Counted from the first letter of the stretch, positions 38,398 to 48,743 are shown. The stretch is DNA of 64,000 bases from Janthinobacterium sp. PC23-8 (GCF_002250505.1 NZ_NJGY01000001.1:3411230-3475229); one strand, 5' to 3'. Made by a program: numbers and translations. The notes: generated by a model not told the origin, from the letters alone.

Positions 38398-39485
38398 CGA
38401 CTGCAAACAACTTGAAGACGAAAAAACTGATGATCATGGCGGCCGGCACCGGCGGCCATATATTCCCCGGCCTGGCGATCGCGCAAACCATGCGTGCGCG
38501 CGGCTGGGAAGTGAGCTGGCTGGGTACGACCCACGGCATGGAGCAGGAGCTGGTGCCGAAAAGCGGCATTCCCATGGATGCCATCGCATTTTCCGGCATG
38601 CGCGGCAAAGGCCTGGGCCATACCGTCAAGGGCGGCTTTAAGATGATCGCCAGCCTGTTTGCCATCCGTGGTTTCCTGTCGCGCCGCAAGCCCGACGTGG
38701 TGATGGGCATGGGCGGCTATGTCACGGTGCCTGGCGGCCTGGTGGCGCGTTTGTGCGGCGTGCCGCTGGTACTGGTCAATGCCGATGCGGCATTGCTGCT
38801 GTCGAACAAGACACTGCTTCCGCTGGCACAGCAGGTATGCTTCGGCTTCCCTGCGCAGTTTGGCGCCGCGGCCAGCAAGGCGGTCGTCACCGGCAACCCG
38901 GTGCGCGCCGAAATTCTGGCGATGGCGCCGCCGGCGGCGCGCTTTGAACACCGCAGCGGCCCCTTGCGCATCCTGGTGGTGGGCGGCAGCCTGGGCGCCA
39001 GGGCGCTGAACGACAATCTGCCGGCCGCGCTGGCATTGATGCCGGAAGCCGCACGGCCTTTGGTGACGCACCAGTCGGGCAAGAAGAATATCGACGCCCT
39101 GCGCGCCTCGTATGCGGCAGCGGGCGTGACGGCCAATGTGGTCGACTTTATCGACGACATGGCCGGGGCCTATGCGGCGGCCGACCTGGTGATCTGCCGC
39201 GCCGGCGCCATCACCTTGTCGGAGCTGACGGCGGCCGGCGTGGCCAGCGTGCTGGTGCCGCTGGTGGCCTCGACTACCAGCCACCAGCGCAATAACGCGC
39301 AATGGATGGCGCAGCAGGGCGCGGCGATTCATTTGCCGCAGACCGAAATGAATCCGGCGTCACTGAGCGCGATGCTGGCGTCGCTTGGCCGCGACAGCTG
39401 CCAGCAGATGGCGCAGGCGGCGCTGGCGGCAGGCAAGCGCGACGCCAATGAGGCGATCGCACACGTATTGGAGCAATTGGCATGA
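38394..39485 (+). CDS. murG: Lipid II synthase MurG (UDP-GlcNAc transferase)
   Basis: 363 residues. Peripheral inner-membrane GT-B glycosyltransferase that adds GlcNAc to lipid I. N-terminal G loop [15 protein letters not shown] near residues 15-29, second glycine loop [11 protein letters not shown] near 104-114, a third in [13 protein letters not shown] near 195-207, and the donor-binding [15 protein letters not shown] near 266-280 with the expected Glu. It follows ftsW with a 4-bp overlap and precedes murC. Confidence 0.96.
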   Translation: MTTANNLKTKKLMIMAAGTGGHIFPGLAIAQTMRARGWEVSWLGTTHGMEQELVPKSGIPMDAIAFSGMRGKGLGHTVKGGFKMIASLFAIRGFLSRRKPDVVMGMGGYVTVPGGLVARLCGVPLVLVNADAALLLSNKTLLPLAQQVCFGFPAQFGAAASKAVVTGNPVRAEILAMAPPAARFEHRSGPLRILVVGGSLGARALNDNLPAALALMPEAARPLVTHQSGKKNIDALRASYAAAGVTANVVDFIDDMAGAYAAADLVICRAGAITLSELTAAGVASVLVPLVASTTSHQRNNAQWMAQQGAAIHLPQTEMNPASLSAMLASLGRDSCQQMAQAALAAGKRDANEAIAHVLEQLA

Positions 39486-39495
39486 GGTTAGTTCT

Positions 39496-40899
39496 GTGAA
39501 GCATAAAGTAAACAATATCCACTTTGTCGGCATCGGCGGCAGCGGCATGAGCGGCATCGCCGAAGTGCTGGTCAACCTCGGCTACAAGGTGTCGGGTTCT
39601 GACCTGGGCAGCAATGCGGCGACGCAGCGCCTGGCCAGCCTGGGCGCGACCGTCATGCTGGGCCATGCGGCGGAAAACATCGGCGACGCCGACGCGGTGG
39701 TGACCTCGGGTGCGGTGCCGCAAGATAATCCCGAAGTGGCCGCTGCGCGTGCGCGCAAGATCCCTTTGGTGCCGCGCGCCGTGATGCTGGGCGAATTGAT
39801 GCGCCTCAAACGCGGTATCGCGATTGCCGGCACCCACGGCAAGACCACCACCACCAGCCTGGTCGCCTCGGTGCTGGCGCAGGGCGGCCTCGATCCCACT
39901 TTCGTGATCGGCGGCCGCCTCACCAGCGCCGGCGCCAACGCCAAACTGGGCTCTGGCGACTACCTGGTGGCCGAAGCGGACGAATCGGACGCCTCGTTTT
40001 TGAACCTGACGCCGATGATCGAAGTCATCACCAATATCGATGCAGATCACATGGACACCTACGAGCACGATTTTGAAAAGCTCAAGCAGGCTTTCGTGCA
40101 GTTCACGCACCGCCTGCCGTTCTACGGCCGCGCCATGCTGTGCGTGGACGATCCGCACGTGCGCGCCATTATTCCGTTCGTCACCAAGCCGGTCACCACC
40201 TACGGTTTTGCGCAAGACGCCGAAGTGCGCGCCATCAATGCGCGCGCCGTCGGCCTGGAAATGCATTTCACGGTGCTGCAGGAAGGCTATCCCGATCTCG
40301 ACGTGGTGCTGAACCAGCCCGGCATGCACAATGTGCAGAACGCCTGTTCGGCCATTGCGATCGCGCGCGAGATCGGCATTGCCGACAGCGCCACCCAGCA
40401 GGGTCTGGCGGAGTTTTCCGGCGTGGGCCGGCGCTTCACGCGCTATGGCGACGTGGCGCTGCCCAACGGCGGCAGCTTTGCGCTGGTTGACGATTTCGGC
40501 CACCATCCGGTGGAAACGGAAGTCACGCTGGCCGCCGCGCGCGCCGCGTATCCGGGCCGCCGCCTGGTGCTGGCCTTCCAGCCGCACCGCTACAGCCGCA
40601 CGCGCGACCTGTTCGAAGATTTCGTCAAGGTGCTCGGCGCGCCCGACGTGCTGCTGCTGTCGGAAGTGTATGCGGCCGGCGAAGCGCCGATCGTCGCCGC
40701 CGACGGCCGTTCGCTGGCCCATGCGCTGCGCGCGCGCGGCAAGATCGAACCGATTTTCGTCGAGTCGATGCAGGACATGGCCGACACCATCATGAGCGTG
40801 GCGCGCGACGGCGACGTGGTGCTGACCATGGGTGCGGGCTCGATCAGCGGCATCCCGCAACAACTGACAACCTATACAACCAACACTGCAAAGGCCTGA
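39496..40899 (+). CDS. murC: UDP-MurNAc:L-alanine ligase MurC
   Basis: 467 residues from a GTG at 39496, with GAGG 8 bp upstream; the frame is open into murG but the family begins [23 protein letters not shown] site [19 protein letters not shown] near residues 112-130, [11 protein letters not shown] near 162, [14 protein letters not shown] near 182, and [14 protein letters not shown] near 335. Commits UDP-MurNAc to peptide addition. The ddl start lies one base after its stop. Confidence 0.96.
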   Translation: MKHKVNNIHFVGIGGSGMSGIAEVLVNLGYKVSGSDLGSNAATQRLASLGATVMLGHAAENIGDADAVVTSGAVPQDNPEVAAARARKIPLVPRAVMLGELMRLKRGIAIAGTHGKTTTTSLVASVLAQGGLDPTFVIGGRLTSAGANAKLGSGDYLVAEADESDASFLNLTPMIEVITNIDADHMDTYEHDFEKLKQAFVQFTHRLPFYGRAMLCVDDPHVRAIIPFVTKPVTTYGFAQDAEVRAINARAVGLEMHFTVLQEGYPDLDVVLNQPGMHNVQNACSAIAIAREIGIADSATQQGLAEFSGVGRRFTRYGDVALPNGGSFALVDDFGHHPVETEVTLAAARAAYPGRRLVLAFQPHRYSRTRDLFEDFVKVLGAPDVLLLSEVYAAGEAPIVAADGRSLAHALRARGKIEPIFVESMQDMADTIMSVARDGDVVLTMGAGSISGIPQQLTTYTTNTAKA

Positions 40900-40900
40900 C

Positions 40901-41869
40901 GTGAACGCAGCTTCAGCTATCGATGTGAAACAATTGGGCAAGGTCGGCGTGCTGTTCGGCGGCCGCTCGGCCGAGCGCGAAGTGTCGCTGATGTCGGGCG
41001 CCGGCGTGCTGGCCGCCTTGCAAAGCCGTGGCGTCGACGCGCATGGCTTCGACACGGGCGAGCGTTCGCTGGCCGAGCTGGCCGCTGAACAATTTGACCG
41101 CGTCTTCATTGCGCTGCATGGCCGCTTCGGCGAAGACGGCAGCTTGCAAGGCGCACTGGAGCAACTGGGCATTGCGTACACCGGCAGCGGCGTGATGGCC
41201 TGCTCGGTTGGCATGGACAAGGTCTATACCAAGATGATCTGGCTGATGCACCAGCTGCCGACGCCGAAGTACGCGGTGCTCGACGACAGCTCCGACCTGG
41301 CGCAGGTAGCAGCTGAACTGGGCCTGCCTTTGATCGTCAAGCCGCCGCACGAGGGTTCGAGCATCGGCATCACCACCGTGCGTGAGGCGTCGGCTTTCCA
41401 GGCCGCCTACAACATCGCCGCCGGTCTCGATGATTGCGTGCTGGTCGAGCAATTCATTACCGGCCGCGAATTTACCGTCGCGATCCTGGGCCAGGGCGCC
41501 ACGGCGCGCGCGCTGCCGCCGATCGAGATCGTCGCGCCGCAAGGCAATTACGACTACCAGAACAAATACTTCACGGATGTGACCCAGTATTTCTGCCCGC
41601 CCAAGCTCGACCCGGCGATTCTGGCCGAAATGGAGCGCATCGCGCTGGCCGCCTACCGCGCGCTGGGCTGCGAAGGCTGGGGAAGGGTCGATGTACTGAT
41701 GCGCAATGCCGACAGTGCGCTGTTCCTGCTCGAGGTGAACACCTCGCCCGGCATGACGAGCCACTCGCTGGTGCCGATGGCGGCGCGCGCGGTGGGCGTC
41801 AGCTATGAAGACCTGTGCCTGGAAATCGTCGCTTCGGCACGTCTGAAAATCAAGCAGGGACAGCGCTGA
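40901..41869 (+). CDS. ddl: D-alanine--D-alanine ligase
   Basis: 322 residues from a GTG at 40901. ATP-grasp enzyme making D-Ala-D-Ala for Mur[19 protein letters not shown] near residues 17-34, [14 protein letters not shown] near 74, [11 protein letters not shown] near 147-157, [15 protein letters not shown] near 181-195, and the metal-binding [15 protein letters not shown] near 276-290. The Tyr/Ser type of the omega loop agrees with D-Ala rather than D-lactate use (inference). One base separates it from murC and one from ftsQ. Confidence 0.96.
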   Translation: MNAASAIDVKQLGKVGVLFGGRSAEREVSLMSGAGVLAALQSRGVDAHGFDTGERSLAELAAEQFDRVFIALHGRFGEDGSLQGALEQLGIAYTGSGVMACSVGMDKVYTKMIWLMHQLPTPKYAVLDDSSDLAQVAAELGLPLIVKPPHEGSSIGITTVREASAFQAAYNIAAGLDDCVLVEQFITGREFTVAILGQGATARALPPIEIVAPQGNYDYQNKYFTDVTQYFCPPKLDPAILAEMERIALAAYRALGCEGWGRVDVLMRNADSALFLLEVNTSPGMTSHSLVPMAARAVGVSYEDLCLEIVASARLKIKQGQR

Positions 41870-41870
41870 C

Positions 41871-42689
41871 ATGTGGCACGACGCTAAAAGCCTCAATACG
41901 ACCGCCAACGGCCTGATGGCCTTTGTCCTGGTCGTGTGCGTGGCCGCCGGCGTGTGGTGGGTGTCGCAGCGCCCGATGTTCGACCTGCGCACCATCAAGG
42001 TGGAAAGCGTCGAGGCGAAGGGACTGCGCCACGTGAATTACCTGACCCTGCGCGCCGGCACGCAGAACCGCATCAAGGGCAATTTCTTCACCAGTAACCT
42101 CGACAGCGTGCGCGGCGTGTTCGAATCGGTACCGTGGGTGCGCCGCGCCAGCGTGCGCCGCGAGTGGCCGAACCAGCTGATCGTGTCGCTGGAAGAACAC
42201 GAGGCGCTCGGCACCTGGGGCGAGGATGGGCGGCTGCTGTCGGTCAAGGGCGATGTGTTTACCGCCAACGTGGCCGAAGCCGAGGACGATCATGAGTTGC
42301 CCGCGTTTTCAGGCCCGGACGGCAGCGAGAAGGACGTGCTGGCGACCTATGTGAACCTGGCAAAATGGTTTGCGCCGCTGAAGATGGCGCCAGCAGCGCT
42401 GTCGCTGTCGAGCCGCTATGCGTGGACCGTCAAGCTGAACAACGGCATGAGCGTGGCGCTGGGGCGCGAACAGAATCACACGATACTGAAGGCGCGCGTC
42501 GACCGGCTGGTGGGGATTTACCCGCAGCTGGCCAGCCGCCTGGACAATATCGACACCATCGACATGCGCTACCAGAATGGCCTGGCCCTGAGTTCGGCCG
42601 GACTGGTGATACCGGCCGAAGGCAAGGATGGCCGGCCGGCGCCGGCCATCAGGAAGAAAACCAGCAGTGCGACCAAGAAACCCGCTTGA
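41871..42689 (+). CDS. ftsQ: Cell division protein FtsQ
   Basis: 272 residues. Bitopic divisome protein: short cytoplasmic end, one membrane helix (about 13-35), then a POTRA domain starting FDLRTIKVES and containing VPWVRRASVRREWPNQLIV near 87-105, the standard POTRA signature, followed by the beta domain. The C-terminal tail is basic and low-complexity (IRKKTSSATKKPA). Links early and late divisome proteins via FtsL/FtsB. 73 bp before ftsA. Confidence 0.94.
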   Translation: MWHDAKSLNTTANGLMAFVLVVCVAAGVWWVSQRPMFDLRTIKVESVEAKGLRHVNYLTLRAGTQNRIKGNFFTSNLDSVRGVFESVPWVRRASVRREWPNQLIVSLEEHEALGTWGEDGRLLSVKGDVFTANVAEAEDDHELPAFSGPDGSEKDVLATYVNLAKWFAPLKMAPAALSLSSRYAWTVKLNNGMSVALGREQNHTILKARVDRLVGIYPQLASRLDNIDTIDMRYQNGLALSSAGLVIPAEGKDGRPAPAIRKKTSSATKKPA

Positions 42690-42762
42690 CTGAATAATCA
42701 GTGAAGCAAGCAAGTAATTAACCAAATAATTTAGCAATAGCCCAAAAAATTAGGCGACAGAA

Positions 42763-43995
42763 ATGACAAAAGACGCGAAAAACCTGATCGTCGGCCTCGA
42801 CATCGGCACCTCGAAAGTGGTGGCGGTGGTGGCCGAAGTGATGTCCGACGGACGCCACGAAGTGATCGGGCTGGGCCAGCACGAATCGAAAGGCCTGAAA
42901 AAAGGCGTGGTCGTCAATATCGAGGCGACGGTGGAATCGATACAGCGCGCGCTCGAGGAAGCCGAGCTGATGGCCGACTGCAAGATCCGCAACGTGTACG
43001 CCGGCATCGCGGGCAGCCATATCCGCAGTTTCAACTCGAGCGGCATGGTGGCCATCAAGGACAAGGAGGTGACGGCCACCGACGTGGCGCGCGTCATCGA
43101 GACGGCGAAAGCGGTTAACATTCCGACCGACCAGCAATTGCTGCATACGGTGCCACAGGAATTCATCGTCGATAGCCAGGAAGATGTGCGCGAGCCGATC
43201 GGCATGAGCGGCATCCGCCTGGAGGTCAAGGTGCATATCGTGACCGGGGCCGTGTCGGCCGTGCAGAACATCGTCAAGTGCGTGCGCCGCTGCGGCCTGG
43301 AAGTGTCGGACCTGATCTTGCAGCCGATGGCTTCGGCCGACGCGGTACTGACTGCGGATGAAAAAGAGCTGGGCGTGGTCCTGATCGACATCGGCGGCGG
43401 TACCACCGACGTGGCGGTGTTTTCCGATGGCGCGATCCGCCATACGGCAGTGATCCCGATTGCCGGCGACCAGATCACCAACGACATCGCGATGGCCCTG
43501 CGCACCCCGACCGCGGAAGCGGAAGAGATCAAGATCCGCTACGGCGTGGCCAAGCAGGTGCTGGCCGATCCGGGCGAATCGCTGGAAGTGCCGGGCCTGG
43601 GCGACCGTGGTCCGCGCAACCTGTCGCGCCAGGCGCTGGCGGCCGTGATCGAGCCGCGGGTGGAAGAGCTGTTCGCCATGGTGCACCAGGTGGTGCGCGA
43701 GTCGGGCTACGAAGGCGTGCTGTCGTCGGGCATCGTGCTGACCGGTGGTACCTCCATCATGCCCGGCATGGTGGAAATGGCGGAAGACATCTTTTTGAAA
43801 CCGGCGCGCCTGGGCACGCCGGAGTATCGCGGCCAGCTGGCCGACGTGGTGCGCAGTCCGCGCTACGCGACCGTGCTGGGACTACTGCTGGAAGCGAAAA
43901 AGCAATACCTGCGCGGGCATATCGTGACGCGTCAGGATGGCTCCGTGAAGGCAGTCTGGCAGCGCATGAAGGAATGGTTTTTAGGGAATTTTTAA
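42763..43995 (+). CDS. ftsA: Cell division protein FtsA
   Basis: 410 residues. Actin-like ATPase that tethers FtsZ to the membrane. Phosphate loop 1 LIVGLDIGTSKVVAVVAE near residues 8-25, loop 2 VVLIDIGGGTTDVAVF near 206-221, and adenosine motif SSGIVLTGGTSIMPGMVEMA near 325-344. The C-terminus (WQRMKEWFLGNF) is an amphipathic membrane-targeting helix. 149 bp separate it from ftsZ. Confidence 0.97.
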   Translation: MTKDAKNLIVGLDIGTSKVVAVVAEVMSDGRHEVIGLGQHESKGLKKGVVVNIEATVESIQRALEEAELMADCKIRNVYAGIAGSHIRSFNSSGMVAIKDKEVTATDVARVIETAKAVNIPTDQQLLHTVPQEFIVDSQEDVREPIGMSGIRLEVKVHIVTGAVSAVQNIVKCVRRCGLEVSDLILQPMASADAVLTADEKELGVVLIDIGGGTTDVAVFSDGAIRHTAVIPIAGDQITNDIAMALRTPTAEAEEIKIRYGVAKQVLADPGESLEVPGLGDRGPRNLSRQALAAVIEPRVEELFAMVHQVVRESGYEGVLSSGIVLTGGTSIMPGMVEMAEDIFLKPARLGTPEYRGQLADVVRSPRYATVLGLLLEAKKQYLRGHIVTRQDGSVKAVWQRMKEWFLGNF

Positions 43996-44144
43996 CAGCC
44001 TGCGGTGACCCGGCAAGACAGGTTTTTTGGCGGCGGCGCAGGTACACACAACTTATTTTACATTTAACCGCAGTTTTCAATCTCCAGCTCTCCTGACTAA
44101 ATGAGGCCTGGCGCTTGGAAACCGCATTCTGATAGGAGCACATC

Positions 44145-45353
44145 ATGGAGTTCGATATGGTCGATAACACAGCTTTAGGTACCGTCATCAAGGTAGTCGG
44201 CGTCGGCGGTGCGGGTGGAAATGCAGTGCAACACATGATCAACAAAGGCATGCAGGGCGTGGAGTTCATTGCCGCCAATACCGACGCTCAAGCCCTGTCG
44301 ACGTCCAAGGCGCACAACATCATCCAGATCGGCGATACTGGCCTGGGCGCCGGGATGAAGCCGGCCGTCGGCCGCCAGCTGGCCGAGGAATCGCGTGCGC
44401 GCATCGCCGATTCGCTGCGCGGCGCGCACATGGTGTTCATTGCCGCCGGCATGGGTGGCGGCACCGGCACGGGCGCCGCGCCCATCGTCGCCGAAGTGGC
44501 CAAGGAACTGGGCGCGCTGACGGTGGCCGTGGTGTCCAAGCCTTTCTCGTACGAAGGCCAGAAGTGCATGGACATCGCCGACGAAGGCCTGGAGCAGCTG
44601 TCCTTGCACGTCGATTCCCTGATCATCATCCTGAACGAAAAACTGGAAGAGATCTACGAAGACGAAAGCATGCTTGAATGGATGCAGCACGCCGACGATG
44701 TGCTCAACAACGCGGTGGCCGGCATTGCCGAGATCATCAACGTGCCGGGCCATATCAACGTCGACTTCAACGACGTGAAAACCATCATGGGCGAGCAGGG
44801 CAAGGCCATGATGGGCACCGCTACCGCTTCCGGCGTGGACCGTGCGCGCATCGCGGCCGAACAGGCGGTCGCTTCACCACTGCTGGATGGCATTGATCTG
44901 TCCGGCGCGCGCGGCGTGCTGGTCAACGTCACGGCCAGCCGTGGCCTGAAGGGCAAGGAGATCAAGGAAGTCATGGCGGCCGTGCGCGCCTTTGCCGCAC
45001 CGGATGCGTCGATCGCGCAAGGCATCGCCTACGACGACGCCATGGGCGACGATATCCGCGTCACCGTGGTGGCGACCGGCCTGGGCCGCGCCAAGAAAAA
45101 CATCCAGCTGGTACCGCAGCAAGTGCTGCGCACCGGTACCCACAACAGCCCCCTGACCCCATCGGCCGCCATGGGCGGCGCGCAAACGGTGGCCGCCAGC
45201 GCCGGCGTGGCCACGCCAGCGGCCGGCTTTGACGGCATGAAGGCGCCCGCCGTCTGGCGCCGCGAGACCGCCTCAGAGCAGGTGCGCGCGATGGAAAAGA
45301 ACGGCATGGAGACGTATGACATCCCGGCGTTCCTGCGCAAACAGGCAGATTGA
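44145..45353 (+). CDS. ftsZ: Cell division protein FtsZ
   Basis: 402 residues. Tubulin-like GTPase forming the division ring. VVGVGGAGGNAVQHMI near residues 17-32, tubulin signature GGGTGTGAAPIVAE near 105-118, and VDFNDVKTIM with the T7-loop acidic residue near 207-216. A variable linker (about 320-385) is followed by the conserved C-terminal peptide DIPAFLRKQ, the docking site for FtsA and ZapD (ZapD is encoded at 58552-59307). AGGAG lies 6 bp before the ATG; an ATG four codons later is an alternative. Confidence 0.98.
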   Translation: MEFDMVDNTALGTVIKVVGVGGAGGNAVQHMINKGMQGVEFIAANTDAQALSTSKAHNIIQIGDTGLGAGMKPAVGRQLAEESRARIADSLRGAHMVFIAAGMGGGTGTGAAPIVAEVAKELGALTVAVVSKPFSYEGQKCMDIADEGLEQLSLHVDSLIIILNEKLEEIYEDESMLEWMQHADDVLNNAVAGIAEIINVPGHINVDFNDVKTIMGEQGKAMMGTATASGVDRARIAAEQAVASPLLDGIDLSGARGVLVNVTASRGLKGKEIKEVMAAVRAFAAPDASIAQGIAYDDAMGDDIRVTVVATGLGRAKKNIQLVPQQVLRTGTHNSPLTPSAAMGGAQTVAASAGVATPAAGFDGMKAPAVWRRETASEQVRAMEKNGMETYDIPAFLRKQAD

Positions 45354-45377
45354 TCAGCACGCCAGACTGATGCAAGC

Positions 45378-45403
45378 GGCGGCCTGCGGGTCGCCGTTTT
45401 TTT
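45378..45403 (+). terminator. Terminator after ftsZ
   Basis: GGCGGCC (45378-45384), TGCG loop, GGTCGCC (45389-45395) with one G-T pair, then G and seven T. It closes the dcw transcript. Confidence 0.85.
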
Positions 45404-45520
45404 GATATCAGGCTTTGCTTTCAGGGGGGATTTCTGCACAAATGCGGCAAGTCAGGCATACTGTCGCGCAGTACCGGCTGACGGCCGGCTTTCCCCAATA
45501 CCGTATAAAAAGGAGTCACC

Positions 45521-46027
45521 ATGACGATCAAGATCGGCGATACCCTGCCCGAAGGCACCCTGGCTGAATTTATCGAAACCGCAACCGAAGGCTGCGCGCT
45601 GGGACCGAACACGTTCAACGTGCAGGACCTGGCCAAGGGCAAGAAGATCGCCATTTTCGGCCTGCCAGGCGCGTTCACGCCGACTTGCTCGGCACAGCAC
45701 GTGCCGGGTTATGTGCAGCATGCCGAGGCCCTGAAAGCGGCCGGCGTCGATGAAATCTGGTGCATCTCCGTCAACGACGCGTTCGTGATGGGCGCCTGGG
45801 GCCGTGACCAGAAGGCCACCGGCATCGTGCGCATGATGGGCGACGGCAATGCCGACTACAGCCGCGCCCTGGGCCTGGACGCCGATTTCTCCAAGCACGG
45901 GATGGGCACGCGCTCGCAGCGCTACTCGCTGCTGGCCGACAACGGCGTGGTGACGCAACTGAACATCGAGCAGGGCGGCAAGTTTGAAGTATCGAATGCC
46001 GAGACCTTGCTGGGCCAGCTGAAATAA
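45521..46027 (+). CDS. Peroxiredoxin, Prx5 type
   Basis: 168 residues, usual for the Prx5/hybrid family. The peroxidatic Cys lies in PGAFTPTCSAQHVPGY near residues 46-61 (P-x-x-x-T/S-x-x-C motif complete). WCISVNDAFVMGAWGRDQKA near 80-100 and the later Arg region GTRSQRYSLL complete the fold. Reduces hydrogen peroxide and alkyl peroxides in the cytoplasm. Single gene after ftsZ, with AAAGGAG before the ATG and a terminator at both sides; this neighbour of ftsZ is common in Burkholderiales. Confidence 0.93.
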   Translation: MTIKIGDTLPEGTLAEFIETATEGCALGPNTFNVQDLAKGKKIAIFGLPGAFTPTCSAQHVPGYVQHAEALKAAGVDEIWCISVNDAFVMGAWGRDQKATGIVRMMGDGNADYSRALGLDADFSKHGMGTRSQRYSLLADNGVVTQLNIEQGGKFEVSNAETLLGQLK

Positions 46028-46042
46028 TAGTGCTGTCCGCTG

Positions 46043-46074
46043 AAAAAATGGCGCCTTTGCAGGCGCCGTTTTTT
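46043..46074. terminator. Bidirectional terminator between peroxiredoxin and methyltransferase genes
   Basis: A-run, GGCGCC (46050-46055), loop TTTGCA, GGCGCC (46062-46067), G, T-run to 46074. It works for the rightward peroxiredoxin and the leftward methyltransferase genes. Confidence 0.85.
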
Positions 46075-46840
46075 ATTGCACCACCGGTTTCGTCGCCTCG
46101 AACATGGCCGCGTCGATATCGAAGGAGTAATCATCCTGCAGCGCAAAGTACTGGCGCGCTTCTTCGGGCGCCGCGTCGAACAGGTTGCGGATGGCGGCGA
46201 TGCGCTCGCCTGGCGTGCGCATGCGCGCCACCCATTCGTCAAATTGCATGGTCAGCTTCCACACGCTGCGCAAGCTGTGCGTGAAACCCGCATGGTTGAA
46301 CTTGGCGCCCCATTCGCAGGTCCGGTAGTCGCGCACATGCGAGCCGTCGCGCAGCAGTTCCACCGCCTGCAAGGTGGTGTCGTACAGGGCGGTCTTCGGC
46401 GCCACGATATCGACCACCAATAAAATGCCGTTCGGGCGCAGCACGCGCCAGCTTTCCGCCAGGGCGGCTGCCACATCGCCCCAGTGGTGGGCCGAAAAGC
46501 GCGTGACGACCATGTCGAAGCTGGCGTCGGCAAACGGCAGCCTGGCCACGTCGCCTCGCCGCGTGCGGATATTGTCCAGGCCGCGCTGCACTTTCGCATG
46601 TTCTACCACGTCGAGCATCGGCTGCGCCAGGTCGTAGGCCACCACCGAGGCGGCCACCGGCGCGATGGCAAAGCTGGCGTGGCCGGCGCCGCAACCGAGG
46701 TCCAGCACTTCGGGGCGGCCATGGCGGCGCGCCGCTTCCTGCATCAGCACCAGGTCCGCGCCCTGCGCGTGGATGGCGCTGCTGAGGTAGGCGCTGGCGG
46801 TCTTGCCGAACTGCGCGGTAATGACATCGTGCTGTTGCAT
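46073..46840 (-). CDS. Class I SAM-dependent methyltransferase
   Basis: 255 residues. SAM-binding motif I VLDLGCGAGHASFAIAP near residues 45-61, acidic motif II YDLAQPML near 69, post-I RRGDVARLPFADASFDMV near 94-111 and motif RVLRPNGILLVVD near 132-144. This is the UbiE/Methyltransf_11 type. An H-H-W in FSAHHWGDV is typical of small-molecule methyltransferases. Substrate unknown. Divergent from the HTH regulator gene with 103 bp between, so that regulator may control it. Confidence 0.85.
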   Translation of the reverse strand: MQQHDVITAQFGKTASAYLSSAIHAQGADLVLMQEAARRHGRPEVLDLGCGAGHASFAIAPVAASVVAYDLAQPMLDVVEHAKVQRGLDNIRTRRGDVARLPFADASFDMVVTRFSAHHWGDVAAALAESWRVLRPNGILLVVDIVAPKTALYDTTLQAVELLRDGSHVRDYRTCEWGAKFNHAGFTHSLRSVWKLTMQFDEWVARMRTPGERIAAIRNLFDAAPEEARQYFALQDDYSFDIDAAMFEATKPVVQ

Positions 46841-46943
46841 GGTTTGCTCCTTGAGTGTTGGTGTACAGGCAGAATAGTCCTCGTTTTATCCTGTAACAAG
46901 ACAAGAAGTTATACTGGTATATTGACTACTACCCAGGAACGCC

Positions 46944-47753
46944 ATGTCGCACAAGCTTGCCGAATTCATCCGCGCCCGGCGCGAAGCCGTCACCCCCGCC
47001 ATGGCCGGCCTGCCCGGTGGCGGGCGACGCCGCACGCCGGGCCTGCGCCGCGAAGAGCTGGCGCAGTTGTGCGAGGTCAGTCCCACCTGGCTGACCTGGC
47101 TGGAGCAGGGCAGGCCGGTATCGGCATCAAGCAGGATGCTGGCGCGCCTGGCGCAGGTGCTGCGACTGAGCGCGGCCGAGCGCGCATATCTGTTCGACGT
47201 GGCCGACAAGGCCGACCCCGAGCATGGCGAGGCCGCAGGCGGCGGCGCGGCCTCAAGCGAACTGGCGGCCATCGTGGCCGCCATCGATGCGCCGGCCTAT
47301 CTGCTGGACCGGCAGTGGAATGCGCTGGCCTGGAATGCGCAGGCGGCGGCCCTGTTTGCCGGCTGGCTCGATGCTCCGCACGCCGAGGACGAGGCCTGCA
47401 AGCAGCTGCCGAATCTGCTGCACTTCATGTTCCTGTCGCCGCAGGCGCGCACGCTGATCGCCGGCTGGCCCGAGCGCGCGCAGCGCCTGGTGGCCGAGTT
47501 TCGCGCCGACGTGGGCCGCCATGCCGACCAGGCGCCGCTGGCCGGCCTGATCGCGGAACTGGCCGGCGCCAGCGTGGAGTTCTGCCAGTGGTGGGGCGCG
47601 CAGCAGGTGCTGGGCCGCGACGGCGGACTGCGCCGCTTCCAGCATCCGCTGCAGGGAGCTTTGAGCTTCAATCAGGTGACCTTGCACCTGGCGCGCCAGC
47701 ATGAGGTCAAACTGGTGATGCTGTTGCCGGTGTTGTCAGCCTCGTCAGCCTGA
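46944..47753 (+). CDS. XRE-family regulator with MmyB-like ligand domain
   Basis: 269 residues. N-terminal helix-turn-helix (about 1-75): LAEFIRARREAVTPAMAGLP, TPGLRREELAQLCEVSPTWL, then a WLEQG turn. The C-terminal domain (about 95-260) has DAPAYLLDRQWNALAWNAQA, the start of the MmyB-like ligand-binding domain, and ends with LARQHEVKLVMLLP. These are usually repressors of a neighbouring gene, often a dehydrogenase or methyltransferase; here the divergent methyltransferase gene is the likely target. Confidence 0.88.
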   Translation: MSHKLAEFIRARREAVTPAMAGLPGGGRRRTPGLRREELAQLCEVSPTWLTWLEQGRPVSASSRMLARLAQVLRLSAAERAYLFDVADKADPEHGEAAGGGAASSELAAIVAAIDAPAYLLDRQWNALAWNAQAAALFAGWLDAPHAEDEACKQLPNLLHFMFLSPQARTLIAGWPERAQRLVAEFRADVGRHADQAPLAGLIAELAGASVEFCQWWGAQQVLGRDGGLRRFQHPLQGALSFNQVTLHLARQHEVKLVMLLPVLSASSA

Positions 47754-47861
47754 CAAGTGCGCTTGCTATAATCCGGGCGACCGTGCGCTGCGCCGCAACC
47801 GCCGCCGGTCCTGGCTCCGGCTGTCGCCATGATGACGGTTTCTCTCCTGCCAGGAGTTGTT

Positions 47862-48743
47862 TTGCCTTCCCATAATCCCAATCTGCGCAGCATCTATGCG
47901 ATGCTGGCCGCCGCCGGCCTGTTTTCGCTGATGGATACAGCGATGAAGCTGCTGTCCGAAATCTATCCCGCGATGCAGGTAACGGCCTTGCGCGCCCTGT
48001 CGTCCTTGCCGCTGGTATGCCTGTATCTGCTGTACCGGGGCGCCTTCAAAAACCTGTTGCAAGTGCGCTGGCCGCTGCACTGTTTGCGCGGCGCGCTCGG
48101 TGTCGCCATGCTTACCCTGTTCGCCTATGGCCTGAAACGCCTGTCGCTGGCCGAAGCGTATTCGCTGTTTTTTATCGCGCCGCTGTTGATCACGGCGCTG
48201 TCGGTGTTGATCCTGAAAGAGCGGGTCGACCTGGCGCGCTGGTGCGCGATCGCCGTCGGCCTCGGCGGCGTGCTGGTGGTGCTGCGTCCGCAAGGCGGCG
48301 ACTTCCTGTCGCTGGCCGGACTGGCCGTGCTGGGCGCGGCCGCCTGCTATGCCGTCTCGGCCATTACGGGCCGCATCCTCAGCCGCAGCGACGCCAGCGA
48401 AAGCATGGTGTTCTGGCTGATGGTCATGATGGCGGCCGGCGGCGTGGCGCTGTCGTACCATGAGTGGGTGGCGATCCGGCGCGAGGACTGGCTGTTGCTG
48501 GCCGGCCTGTCGGTCAGCGGCTTTCTGGGCCAGCTGGCGATCACGGAAGCGTTTCGTAGTGGTAAGGCGTCCAGCGTGGCGCCGTTCGAATATTCGGCCC
48601 TGGCCTGGGGCATGGGCCTGGACTGGCTGCTGTGGCGCACCTTGCCTGACGAATATACGATGCTGGGCGCGGCCATCATCATTGCCAGCGGCATCTATCT
48701 GGTGCGCAAGGAGGCGGTGCATGTGGAAAGCGAGCATCCTTGA
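47862..48743 (+). CDS. DMT-superfamily EamA permease
   Basis: 293 residues from a TTG at 47862, chosen because AGGAG at 47852-47856 is properly spaced; an in-frame ATG at 47829 has no clear ribosome site and would add 11 residues. Ten hydrophobic helices in two EamA repeats; AAGLFSLMDTAMKLLSEIYP begins the first, and ALSVLILKERVDLARW near 119-134 has the typical E-R turn. Likely exports a metabolite; the substrate cannot be inferred. The stop is 60 bp before lpxC. Confidence 0.85.
   Translation: MPSHNPNLRSIYAMLAAAGLFSLMDTAMKLLSEIYPAMQVTALRALSSLPLVCLYLLYRGAFKNLLQVRWPLHCLRGALGVAMLTLFAYGLKRLSLAEAYSLFFIAPLLITALSVLILKERVDLARWCAIAVGLGGVLVVLRPQGGDFLSLAGLAVLGAAACYAVSAITGRILSRSDASESMVFWLMVMMAAGGVALSYHEWVAIRREDWLLLAGLSVSGFLGQLAITEAFRSGKASSVAPFEYSALAWGMGLDWLLWRTLPDEYTMLGAAIIIASGIYLVRKEAVHVESEHP

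Noticed and set aside
39274..41220. Long leftward frame antisense to murC and ddl
   Set aside because: Same reverse-strand composition artefact; the plus-strand Mur and Ddl motifs are complete.
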